Shown piece after piece: positions 46,830-54,876 of a DNA stretch of 59,469 nucleotides. This DNA is from Anoxybacteroides voinovskiense (lineage in GTDB: Bacteria > Bacillota > Bacilli > Bacillales > Anoxybacillaceae). Numbering within the stretch: the first letter of the stretch is position 1; each line of letters opens with the position of its first letter. The translations under genes were made by a program, and so were the position numbers. Below the pieces are notes generated by a model. The model made no database searches. It was not told the DNA's origin and was given only the letters and a program-made list of their open reading frames with translations. The stretch spans positions 1 through 59,469 of the forward strand of contig NZ_JACIDE010000010.1 in the NCBI RefSeq assembly GCF_014196205.1, written 5' to 3'.

Positions 46830-48961
46830 GTCAGTCCTTTCACAAGCACAACTGTGCCAATTCCTTGCAGCTCGATTTTTTTTGTCGCCGTGTACAGAGG
46901 ATCGATTCCACTTCTTGTTTCATCACATACGACATGCCATCTTTCTTCATCAGGGAGTGTAACCGTTAGCTCTGTTTCTTCGTTATGGTGAATGACAATG
47001 ATATCACGCCACGGCCCATACGCTGATACGTCGTAAAGATGAAAAGCGAGCACTGTCGACGGCATCGGTTCAAGCCATACAAGATAATTTCTTATTTCTT
47101 CCACTGTTTGAAAACGAAAAGCACCGTGCCATTTCCGCAGCCGAATCAATCCTTGCACGTAACGGACGTCTTCTTCGTGCATGCTTTTTCTCGTCCAATC
47201 GATGCGGTTAATGTCATCTGGAGCGTTATAACTATTTTCTATTCCTTGTTTTGTACGGTAAAATTCTTGGCCGCTATGCAAAAATGGAATGCCTTGTGCT
47301 AATAAGGTCATCGCTGTCGCTAATTTTTGTCGTTTTTTACGAATGGTTTCTCGCTCGTAATAGTTGGCGATGCTCATTTTGTCCCAAAGCGTATGGTTGT
47401 CGTGTGATTCGACGTAGTTAACCGTTTGCGTTGGTTGAGAAAACAAATGATGGCTTCCTTCGATTACTCGTTTCACTTGTTCGCGATGTTCGCTGTTTCC
47501 TAGAACAAATCCTTGTTCCCCTAAATGAAACGTACTCCCTTTGACATAATCGCGAAACCGATCGTTAAAAAAGGCAATCGTCGGCAGAAGGTGGGCATTT
47601 TGCATCGTTGCTTTTTTTTCCGACGGCAACGGTGTCGGCAAATCCCATCCTTCGCCGAGCAATAGAGCGGATGGATGGAGCGCACGAACAACTGCCTCGA
47701 CTTCTTTCATCGTGTCAATATCGAGAATGCCCATTAAATCAAAACGAAACCCATCAACGCCATACTCTGTAAGCCAGAAACGAACGGAATCGACAATGAG
47801 CTTGCGAACCATTTTGCGCTCGGGGGCAAGATCATTTCCGACCCCTGTCCCGTTTGACGGCATGCCGTAAGCATCGTGGCGAAAATAATACCCAGGCACG
47901 AGTTTTTCTAGTGACGACTGTTCGCGAATGTAAACGTGGTTATAAACGACATCGAGAATGACGCGAATACCTTCTTGCTGCAAAGCGCGAATTGCTCGTT
48001 TCAATTCATGAATACGCGCATACGGATCGTAAGGATCGGTCGCATAACTTCCTTCCGGTGCGTTGTAATGAAGCGGATTATAGCCCCAATTGTACGCTTT
48101 TTCCGGCGCGTGTTCATCCACTCCCGCAAAATCATTCACCGGAAGCAGCTCTACGTGTGTAACCCCAAGTTGTTTCAAATAGGCAAGCCCTGTCACTGTT
48201 CCAGACGGTTCTGTTGTTGGAAATTCAGTCAGTCCTAGATACTTTCCTTTATGGACAACGCCGCTATGAGGATCAATTGTAAAATCACGAACGTGCATTT
48301 CATAAATAATGGCATCGACTGGGGCAGCAAGCGGAGGTAGCGCTGGTTTGGGCACTCGCGTTTTGGCGAGGTCGACGACGACCCCGTATTCTCCATTCAC
48401 CGATACCGCTACAGCATACGGGTCGACCGCTTCTCGCCAAACAAGGTTAATACACGCTAAATACGTATAGTATATCCCATCTAAATTACCGAGTACTGTC
48501 GCGCACCATACCCCTTTTTCTCCGCGTTGCATCGAGATTTGTTCTTCTTTTCCTGCTTTGTTAATGAGCTTTAGTTTTACTTCTGTTGCTGTCGGTGCCC
48601 AAAGTTTAAACGTTGTGGCATCGTTGCTGTACGTAATGCCAAGGTCACCGTCATAATAAAACTGCTCGTCAAATGCTTCGGTGCGAATAACCGCCCCCAT
48701 TTGCAAATCGGTAAACGCCCCATGTTCTTCATAAATGAAATAGCTTTTTCCGATTTCCACCGGAACATCGGGGATGCACTCATATTTAATGCTCGTCCAT
48801 AAATCTTCGCGTTTCATAATTTGTAGTGCGCGTCGTTCTCCGTTTGGCGTTTGGATTGTAAATGAGCGCACTATCCCTTGGCAATACGATTTCGGTACTA
48901 AAATCGTAATCGTTTCCATTGTATCTAAATATGCTTCAAACGTCCGATGAACCGTTAGCAC
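46826..48961 (-). CDS. amyX: Type I pullulanase
   Basis: A 711-residue GH13 debranching enzyme that cuts alpha-1,6 bonds in pullulan, amylopectin and glycogen limit dextrins. An N-terminal region and CBM48-like domain (about 115-200) precede the barrel. The diagnostic YNWGYNPLHY is near residue 290, the nucleophile Asp in DGFRFDLMG near 407, the acid/base Glu in LLGEGWD near 437 and NYVESHDNHTLWDK near 525. No signal peptide is visible, so it is probably cytoplasmic like B. subtilis AmyX (718). The sequence resembles thermophilic Bacillaceae pullulanases. Confidence 0.95.
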   Translation of the reverse strand: MLTVHRTFEAYLDTMETITILVPKSYCQGIVRSFTIQTPNGERRALQIMKREDLWTSIKYECIPDVPVEIGKSYFIYEEHGAFTDLQMGAVIRTEAFDEQFYYDGDLGITYSNDATTFKLWAPTATEVKLKLINKAGKEEQISMQRGEKGVWCATVLGNLDGIYYTYLACINLVWREAVDPYAVAVSVNGEYGVVVDLAKTRVPKPALPPLAAPVDAIIYEMHVRDFTIDPHSGVVHKGKYLGLTEFPTTEPSGTVTGLAYLKQLGVTHVELLPVNDFAGVDEHAPEKAYNWGYNPLHYNAPEGSYATDPYDPYARIHELKRAIRALQQEGIRVILDVVYNHVYIREQSSLEKLVPGYYFRHDAYGMPSNGTGVGNDLAPERKMVRKLIVDSVRFWLTEYGVDGFRFDLMGILDIDTMKEVEAVVRALHPSALLLGEGWDLPTPLPSEKKATMQNAHLLPTIAFFNDRFRDYVKGSTFHLGEQGFVLGNSEHREQVKRVIEGSHHLFSQPTQTVNYVESHDNHTLWDKMSIANYYERETIRKKRQKLATAMTLLAQGIPFLHSGQEFYRTKQGIENSYNAPDDINRIDWTRKSMHEEDVRYVQGLIRLRKWHGAFRFQTVEEIRNYLVWLEPMPSTVLAFHLYDVSAYGPWRDIIVIHHNEETELTVTLPDEERWHVVCDETRSGIDPLYTATKKIELQGIGTVVLVKGLT

Positions 48962-49000
48962 TCCATCACCCCCACTTCTTCCCCATTTTTTCCTCCCTTA

Positions 49001-49915
49001 TCATTCTTCCTGCCATTGTCGTTCATAATAATGGCTGTAACAATGTTGCAATAAATGCGAAGTTGCTTTGAGTTGAACGTGCTTTAACGGCGCCGTTAAG
49101 CTGCGTAAGGAAGTAAACCATTGGTCGTAATACCGTTTATCAATAAGCTGCACATCGCTTGGCGCATAGCGATAGTCAAGGTATCCAGCACGGTTGAGCA
49201 CCGCTTTTTTAATCGGCAATTCAATTGCATAATGTTCGTATAAATCTTTTATAATTTTTTCCGTCCGATACAATGAAATAAGCGGGTTTACTAATTTTTT
49301 CTCGCCCTCTTTTCCCATCTCCGTCCAAAATCGTTCACTAGATCCGACAATAATTTCTCCTTCCGCAAACGTCACACACCACGTCGCAGTCGGACTAACT
49401 AAAATAATATCCAGTTCTACTGGAGCGCTTTTAACTAAGAAAACCGGCTTATATAAACATAAATACGTATCCGGAAACCGCTGGAGAAAATATTTCAACG
49501 GTTCTTCGTAATAAAATTTTTTATCCACCATCGATTCGTATTTGACCGTCGAGCTCGCCCATTTTATTTGCAGCTGAAACACTTTTTCAAGAAATAATAT
49601 TTTCAACTCATCGATCGTTTTCGGCTCGGTCACAAACAATGAAGCGAAAAAACGCTCTTCTTCCGACACGACGGGCTTTATTTCTTCCTCTAAGTTCGAA
49701 CGCTTCCACCACCGTTTCATCGACTGCCAAAACGACGGTTTTTCTTCTAGCCATTCGAGCGATGCATCAACAGAAGGAGCCGTTTCCCCGTTTTCCCATT
49801 CTTCTTTTACTTTTTCCCATTGTTTTTTCTTCAGACGAATAAATTCGCTTGCATATCGATAAACATCTGTTTCGTATCTCGAAATGTAATCTTGCAATTT
49901 AATCAATTGCCCCAC
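49001..49915 (-). CDS. ytlQ: YtlQ-like protein with possible nuclease-related fold
   Basis: A 304-residue uncharacterised protein in the position of B. subtilis YtlQ (about 300). The N-terminal third is charged and helical; residues about 125-215 carry APVELDIILVSPTATWCVTFAEG, which recalls the NERD nuclease-related core (E-x-D then a beta strand) but lacks the following Lys-containing motif, so catalytic activity is doubtful. The start is a GTG at 49915 with GGGGG eight bases upstream, overlapping the ytlP stop by 13 bases. No function is assigned. Confidence 0.82.
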   Translation of the reverse strand: MGQLIKLQDYISRYETDVYRYASEFIRLKKKQWEKVKEEWENGETAPSVDASLEWLEEKPSFWQSMKRWWKRSNLEEEIKPVVSEEERFFASLFVTEPKTIDELKILFLEKVFQLQIKWASSTVKYESMVDKKFYYEEPLKYFLQRFPDTYLCLYKPVFLVKSAPVELDIILVSPTATWCVTFAEGEIIVGSSERFWTEMGKEGEKKLVNPLISLYRTEKIIKDLYEHYAIELPIKKAVLNRAGYLDYRYAPSDVQLIDKRYYDQWFTSLRSLTAPLKHVQLKATSHLLQHCYSHYYERQWQEE

Positions 49916-50499
49916 GATTCGTGCCCCCTGCGATTATTTTCTTCCCACCGCTGACGAAGTGGAAACGAAGCGATTGCCTCATATTTTGGCACCCGGTCAA
50001 GATGCGTTTGATAAAGGACAACTTCGTGCACCGAAACATACCCTTCTACTGCATCCGGCAACTCCATAAATAAAAATGGTTTCTCACCTTCCCATTTACG
50101 GGCAAGCGTAATATGCGGTGCAAACGGACGAGCGTCTAACGAAAACCTAAGCGCACGGCACGCCTCATATATGTCGTGACGAAGCAACCATAACGTTTCT
50201 TCTCGCTCAATTCCTTGCCATAAAATACGCGGAGAAGACGATGTTCCGAACGTCCCTATCGCTTTTAACGTTAAGGAAAACGGCAAATAGTTGTTGCAAA
50301 TAGCCGCCATTTTCTCCTTCACCGCCTGCAATTGTTTGTCAGAAACCGCGCCTAAAAAAGCGAGCGTAAGGTGGTAATCGTCTTTGTGCACCCACGTGCG
50401 AAATGGAAAGCGCGGCGCTACTCTCTCACACCAATTGGCAATCTCCCGCTTAATTTCATCAGTAATTGGAACTGCAAGAAAATAATGAGTTTGCTTCAT
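49903..50499 (-). CDS. ytlP: RNA 2',3'-cyclic phosphodiesterase (ThpR/LigT family)
   Basis: A 198-residue protein of the 2H phosphoesterase superfamily. The two catalytic HxT motifs are HLTLAFLG near residue 45 and HITLARKW near 130. The family opens 2',3'-cyclic phosphate ends of RNA and was first known as 2'-5' RNA ligase. GGAGGAACAGAC precedes the ATG at 50499; an earlier in-frame start would overlap the MFS gene end. Its end overlaps ytlQ, and both match the B. subtilis order. Confidence 0.93.
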   Translation of the reverse strand: MKQTHYFLAVPITDEIKREIANWCERVAPRFPFRTWVHKDDYHLTLAFLGAVSDKQLQAVKEKMAAICNNYLPFSLTLKAIGTFGTSSSPRILWQGIEREETLWLLRHDIYEACRALRFSLDARPFAPHITLARKWEGEKPFLFMELPDAVEGYVSVHEVVLYQTHLDRVPKYEAIASFPLRQRWEENNRRGHESWGN

Positions 50500-50516
50500 G
50501 TCTGTTCCTCCAGCCA

Positions 50517-51701
50517 TTATGTCCTATTGTATGCGTTTTTCCGCTGTATCATCATTAGCGCCAATAAAATCGCTAATCCACCGAACGTTAAGAGGCTGAA
50601 AAATAAGTATACTGTGCCGATGTGGCTATGTTCTAAAATATAACCTCCGATAAACGTACAAAACCAGCTCCCGACACCGTTGCCAACTGCAGAATAAAGC
50701 GAAACAGCCGTGACGCGCACCTCGGTCGGAGAAATGTCGCGAACATATTGCAATGCAGCTGGAATAAACAATCCGACGGAAAACCCTTGCGCTACCGTTG
50801 TCGCATAAACAAGCCAAAGCGACGGCTCAAAATAGTAAAACAACCAGCGAAAAGCAGAAATCGTTGCCGCAAACGCTAAAATCGGAAGCATTCCGTAGCG
50901 ACGGAGCAAACGATCTGCCACTCGCATAAACGGCGCTTCACTCCCTGCCGCTAGCAAAAAGGCAAGCCCAACACCGGTCAACGTTCCGCCAATTTCTTTG
51001 ACAAAAACGCCAAAATAAAAATTGTTTGCATAAATCGGACCAAACACGAGAAACGTCACAACTAAAAATAAGACAAATGCAGGAATATGAAATAGCTGCT
51101 TTATCCCTTGTTTCATTTTCACCCGCATCGGTTGGCTTTCCCGCGGTAACTTCCATGCAAGCGTTGCAGAAAAGAATAAAATGAAGGCAAATACAGAAAA
51201 AATGATCGAAAGCGAAAACGTTTCTGACAGCCAACCGCCAACGAGTACAGATACGGCAAATCCAATCGCTCCCCACAATCGAATAGAACCGTAGTTCCCT
51301 TTTGTTTTTTGCACATAGCTTAATGTAATGCTATCCGACAGCGGAACGACCGCACTTTGCATAAACGCCAGTAACGCAGCAGCAACCACAATCCATGTAT
51401 ATTGCTCCATAGACGCATAAAATAATCCTGCAAGTGCGGTGCCGATAAGCGAAACAACCAATACCGGCACAGGCTGTCTCGTATAATCGCTAATCATCCC
51501 CCAAAGCGGCTGAACAAAAATCATGACAATGGGACTAATTGACATAACCGTACCAATTTGCGTTCCAGACAGACCTACTTCATTTTTTAAATATACCGAC
51601 AGAAGCGGGAAAAGTGAACCGAAGCCAAAAAACGTAAAAAAGTAAAAGAGCGGAAAAATTGTGTTTAGCGGTGTTGCACCGCGGCGTATGATCATTTCCA
51701 T
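50517..51701 (-). CDS. MFS transporter (PPP/HcaT-like family)
   Basis: A 394-residue 12-helix major facilitator of the MFS_1_like type that includes 3-phenylpropionate transporters (HcaT/YcaD). The first helix region FPLFYFFTFFGFGSLFPLLS (cited in part) and the loop WGMISDYTRQPVPVL fit. The ATG at 51701 follows AAAGGACG; an earlier in-frame start would run into the ytjP terminator. The substrate is unknown. It lies between ytlP and ytjP where B. subtilis has ytkP, so it is an insertion relative to that order. Aromatic carboxylate transport is only a family-level suggestion. Confidence 0.85.
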   Translation of the reverse strand: MEMIIRRGATPLNTIFPLFYFFTFFGFGSLFPLLSVYLKNEVGLSGTQIGTVMSISPIVMIFVQPLWGMISDYTRQPVPVLVVSLIGTALAGLFYASMEQYTWIVVAAALLAFMQSAVVPLSDSITLSYVQKTKGNYGSIRLWGAIGFAVSVLVGGWLSETFSLSIIFSVFAFILFFSATLAWKLPRESQPMRVKMKQGIKQLFHIPAFVLFLVVTFLVFGPIYANNFYFGVFVKEIGGTLTGVGLAFLLAAGSEAPFMRVADRLLRRYGMLPILAFAATISAFRWLFYYFEPSLWLVYATTVAQGFSVGLFIPAALQYVRDISPTEVRVTAVSLYSAVGNGVGSWFCTFIGGYILEHSHIGTVYLFFSLLTFGGLAILLALMMIQRKNAYNRT

Positions 51702-51717
51702 ATCCCCACGTCCTTTC

Positions 51718-51746
51718 AGAAAAAACACCGCCCGGCATCGAGCGGT
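51718..51746 (-). terminator. Terminator after ytjP
   Basis: ACCGC/GCGGT arms (51742-51746 with 51727-51731 on the minus strand) followed by GTTTTTTC. It lies between ytjP and the MFS gene. Confidence 0.65.
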
Positions 51747-51778
51747 TAGTTTTATTGTAACATATTTTGGAAAGTTTT

Positions 51779-53188
51779 TCACTTAGCAAGTTCATAAATG
51801 GCTTGCGCATAAATCGCAGTCGCCTTTAATAAATCGTCGATGATAATATATTCGTCTTTTTGATGGGCAACGTCCGGTCTTCCTGGAAATAGTGGACCAA
51901 ACGCGACACCGGCTTGTAAGGAACGGGCGTATGTTCCGCCGCCAATCGAAAGCAACTCGGCGCGTTCGCCTGTCTGTTCTTCATAGACGCGTTTTAATGT
52001 TTGAATGAGCGGATGGTTTTGATCGACATGGTGCGGTTTAGAATAGCTAAACTGCTTCATCGAAAACCCGTATTGCGCGGCAACCATTTCTATCGTCTGC
52101 TTCGTATCCTCTACATCCTTTGTGACAGGGACACGTAAATTAATGCCGATCGTCCCACCGTTTTCTTTTGTATAGGACATAATGCCAACATTGACGGTAA
52201 GGTCACCGGTAATGTCATCACGATACGCAATACGGATGTTTTTTCCGCGCGAATCGCCATAGAAACGGTCTAGTAGTTGAACAAATGACCGAGCATTTCC
52301 GTTTAGCGGAAATGTGGCTAAAAAGTGCGCTGCATACAACCCAGCATTTTTCCCATGCTCCGGCTCCATCGCATGAGCAGAAACTCCTTCGAGCTGAAGA
52401 GTGAGCATATCTTCTCGAACAACCGCTTTTCCGTTCATATTGTTTTCCGCTAAAAAGCGTTGAAATTGCTGCTCGACTTCTATCAACCGGTCATGCGCCC
52501 CACCCAATATCACTTCCGCTGCATCTGGCACCATATTATATCGACGGCCGGAATGAAACGACTGCAGCATGAGTTCTCCATTGTCGTCTTCACCGTTTCT
52601 TGTTTGTTGTAAAGTCAGATCGGCAATCCCTTTCTCCGCATAAATAATTGGAAAATCGGCATCTGGCGCAAAGCCCATTGTTGGCATTTCTTCTTTCGCA
52701 AAATAATGGTCGACACAGCGCCAGTCGCTTTCTTCGTCGGTGCCGATAATCATTCGTACTCGTTTCCTTAGCGACAAACCGAGCTCTTTGACGATTTTCA
52801 TCGCGTAAAACGCCGCCATCGTTGGTCCCTTATCATCAATCGCTCCGCGCGCATATATGTTTCCGTCACGAATTTCCGCAGCAAACGGATCGCTCGTCCA
52901 CCCATCTCCTGGAGGAACGACATCGACATGGCATAAAATACCGAGCAATTCTTCTCCGCTTCCCATTTCAATATGTCCTGCAAAACCGTCAACGTTTTTG
53001 ACGATAAACCCTTCTTCTTGTCCTTTTTTTAATAAAAATTGTAACGCATCATCAATTCCTTTGCCAAATGGCGCTTTTTCGGTTGCACTCGTTTCATCGA
53101 GCACACTTGGAATTTGCAACAATTGTCTTGTATCGCGAAGCAACGCTTCTTTTCGTTTCATCACTTCTTCCATCCAATGGATTGTCAT
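51779..53188 (-). CDS. ytjP: M20-family dipeptidase YtjP (PepV-like)
   Basis: A 469-residue metallopeptidase of the PepV dipeptidase group. Metal-site motifs are GILCHVDVVPPGDGW near residue 78, YARGAIDDKGPTMAAF near 108, GTDEESDWRC near 145 and a terminal SIGGGTYAR near 422. It acts in the cytosol on dipeptides. AAGGAGGG lies before the ATG at 53188; an earlier in-frame start would add 12 residues. B. subtilis YtjP is about 463 residues. Divergent from ytzE. Confidence 0.94.
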   Translation of the reverse strand: MTIHWMEEVMKRKEALLRDTRQLLQIPSVLDETSATEKAPFGKGIDDALQFLLKKGQEEGFIVKNVDGFAGHIEMGSGEELLGILCHVDVVPPGDGWTSDPFAAEIRDGNIYARGAIDDKGPTMAAFYAMKIVKELGLSLRKRVRMIIGTDEESDWRCVDHYFAKEEMPTMGFAPDADFPIIYAEKGIADLTLQQTRNGEDDNGELMLQSFHSGRRYNMVPDAAEVILGGAHDRLIEVEQQFQRFLAENNMNGKAVVREDMLTLQLEGVSAHAMEPEHGKNAGLYAAHFLATFPLNGNARSFVQLLDRFYGDSRGKNIRIAYRDDITGDLTVNVGIMSYTKENGGTIGINLRVPVTKDVEDTKQTIEMVAAQYGFSMKQFSYSKPHHVDQNHPLIQTLKRVYEEQTGERAELLSIGGGTYARSLQAGVAFGPLFPGRPDVAHQKDEYIIIDDLLKATAIYAQAIYELAK

Positions 53189-53448
53189 CCAGCACCCTCC
53201 TTCTCGACATTTCTCCCTTGCCAACGTACCATAGAAAGCAGAAAAAAGTCAAAAAGGAATCATTCGTTTCGAATATTACAACGATATTAAAAATGTTGAA
53301 ATATTTCGTAAATCTAAGCGAAAATGTAGCATTTTCCCTCCCTTTTCGTGTAAAATAGTAGTAAAACAAAATAGCAAAATAATCTCTCATCTTAGAAGCA
53401 GCGCTGATGTTATGCCATGCGAATTACGTAAGGATAGGGAGTGGTCTT

Positions 53449-53670
53449 TTGAAACCTTCTACTCATCGGATGCTAACACGGATTAAGTCTGTTTACATGT
53501 TTATCAGCGAAAGAGGCACCGTGACAACGCAAGAACTCGTTGATGAATTTGGCATCACTCCACGGACGATTCAGCGTGATTTGAACGTGTTAGCATATAA
53601 TGACCTGGTTTGCAGCCCAAGCAAAGGCAAATGGATGGTAACCAACAAGAAGGTGAGAATGTCCTCTTAA
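53449..53670 (+). CDS. ytzE: DeoR-type HTH protein YtzE
   Basis: A 73-residue single-domain winged helix-turn-helix protein: it starts KPSTHRMLTRIKSVYMFI and contains TTQELVDEFGITPRTIQRDL (cited in part; residues 24-43), the DeoR HTH. It has no effector domain, so it is an isolated DNA-binding protein with unknown targets. The TTG at 53449 follows GGGAGTGG and gives the same length as B. subtilis YtzE; an ATG 42 bases upstream lacks a ribosome binding site. Very few residues differ from the B. subtilis protein as I recall it. Confidence 0.9.
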   Translation: MKPSTHRMLTRIKSVYMFISERGTVTTQELVDEFGITPRTIQRDLNVLAYNDLVCSPSKGKWMVTNKKVRMSS

Positions 53671-53744
53671 AAGGTCATGAGAGAAAGGTGAGAGGTTATA
53701 AAACAAACGGTTAGCCTCAACATACCAAAAAACCATCGATATAG

Positions 53745-53776
53745 AAAAGGAACCTTAGAAAAGGTTCCCTTTTTTT
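53745..53776. terminator. Terminator between ytzE and rsuA
   Basis: GGAACCTT/AAGGTTCC (53749-53756 with 53761-53768), AGAA loop, then a run of T on the plus strand. It overlaps the rsuA stop and may serve both genes. Confidence 0.88.
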
Positions 53777-54498
53777 GCGTCAGACGGTGCGTATTGTTTT
53801 AACTGCTCTATTTCGTCCTCTGTTAATTCCCGATATTCCCCTAACGCAAGCGTCGGATCAAGCGGCAGCGGCCCCATTTGTATTCGCTTCAAATACACTA
53901 CTCGCTTTCCAACCGCTTGAAACATTCGTTTCACTTGATGGAATTTCCCTTCTGTAATCGTCACCTCTACCTCCGAACGAAGACCAGCTGACAAAATCAC
54001 AAGCTCGGCCGGCTTTGTTTCATACCCATCATCGAGAACAACGCCGCGACGAAACGCTTCTATATCTGCTTTTGTCACTTCCCCATCAATAATCGCAAAA
54101 TACGTTTTTGGCACATGCTTTTTCGGAGACAACAATTGATGGGCAAGCTGTCCATCGTTTGTTAATAACAACAAGCCTTCCGTATCTTTATCAAGCCGTC
54201 CGACAGGAAATGGGGCGAATCGTTGATCGTCCTCTTCTAACAAGTCAACGACCGTTTCTTCAAAATCATCTTCCGTTGCTGAAATGACGCCAGGCGGTTT
54301 ATTCATCATTAAATAAATAAATGGTTTATATTCCACCTCTTCCCCCCATACCGTCACCGTTTGCTCTGAAGGGTTGACTTGCGTTTTCGGGTCTTTGACG
54401 ATACTATCGTCCACTTTCACCACGCCTGATTTCAATAGTTTTTTTACTTCTTTGCGCGTTCCATATCCCATATTCGCGAGCATTTTATCAATTCGCAA
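53755..54498 (-). CDS. rsuA: 16S rRNA pseudouridine synthase RsuA-like (YtzG)
   Basis: A 247-residue pseudouridine synthase: an N-terminal S4 domain (LRIDKMLANMGYGTRKEVKK cited in part; residues 1-58) and the RsuA/RluB/E/F catalytic domain with the nucleophile Asp in VGRLDKDTEGLLLLTND near residue 105. It probably modifies 16S rRNA U516 like E. coli RsuA. The start is a TTG at 54498 with GGGAGG seven bases upstream; a much longer in-frame version would add 36 unrelated residues. Position matches B. subtilis ytzG. Confidence 0.93.
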   Translation of the reverse strand: MRIDKMLANMGYGTRKEVKKLLKSGVVKVDDSIVKDPKTQVNPSEQTVTVWGEEVEYKPFIYLMMNKPPGVISATEDDFEETVVDLLEEDDQRFAPFPVGRLDKDTEGLLLLTNDGQLAHQLLSPKKHVPKTYFAIIDGEVTKADIEAFRRGVVLDDGYETKPAELVILSAGLRSEVEVTITEGKFHQVKRMFQAVGKRVVYLKRIQMGPLPLDPTLALGEYRELTEDEIEQLKQYAPSDAKKGNLF

Positions 54499-54565
54499 AC
54501 ACAATCCCTCCCTTATGAAAATTTTGCAAGTTAGGCATTTACCTAGTCCGCTTTTTCCTTTGTGA

Positions 54566-54573
54566 CATACAAT
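54566..54573 (+). promoter_or_regulatory. Possible sigma-E/K-type -10 before the GYP-rich gene
   Basis: CATACAAT matches the -10 of sigma-E promoters and resembles sigma-K's CATA. No convincing -35 partner is visible at the right distance, so this is tentative. Confidence 0.3.
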
Positions 54574-54604
54574 GCTTAAGAAAAAAACGAAAGGAGATTT
54601 GCCC

Positions 54605-54835
54605 ATGTACGATTATCGTCCACAACAACCGAGCGGTGCATATCCAGGATATCCAGGCGGTACGCCAGGAGGATATCCCGGAGGATACCCTGGCTATCCA
54701 GGAAACATTGAACAACGACTAAACCAAATCGAGCGAACACTTGAACGGCAAGGAGAGCGCATCAATCGCCTCAACCGCCGATTACAGCGCGTCGAGCGGC
54801 AGCTTGGCATTCCGTTTTCCACAGACGGGTTGTAA
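54605..54835 (+). CDS. Small Gly-Tyr-Pro-rich protein with coiled-coil tail
   Basis: A 76-residue protein with no family I recognise. Residues 1-35 are low-complexity with repeated G-Y-P and P-G-G units (YPGYPGG, PGGYPGGYPGYPG); residues 38-66 form a charged coiled coil with Leu/Ile at heptad positions (IEQRLNQIERTLERQGERIN cited in part). Spore-coat and other structural proteins of Bacillus often have Gly/Tyr/Pro-rich tails joined to a coiled coil, so a spore surface role is possible but unproven. AAAGGAG lies seven bases before the ATG. A strong terminator follows. Confidence 0.8.
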   Translation: MYDYRPQQPSGAYPGYPGGTPGGYPGGYPGYPGNIEQRLNQIERTLERQGERINRLNRRLQRVERQLGIPFSTDGL

Positions 54836-54839
54836 TCTT

Positions 54840-54876
54840 TAAAAGAAGGCTGGTTTATGATACCGCCTTCTTTTTT
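54840..54876. terminator. Bidirectional terminator between GYP-rich gene and murJ
   Basis: AAGAAGGC/GCCTTCTT (54843-54850 with 54865-54872) with an inner GGT/ACC pair and T-runs on both strands. It overlaps the end of murJ. Confidence 0.88.

Noticed and set aside
53094-53390. Antisense frames around the ytjP/ytzE intergenic region
   Set aside because: They overlap ytjP in other frames or are AT-rich non-coding, without ribosome binding sites or family features.
54566-54604. Longer version of the GYP-rich protein starting at 54572
   Set aside because: The upstream ATG lies in the promoter-like sequence and has no ribosome binding site; AAAGGAG serves the ATG at 54605.
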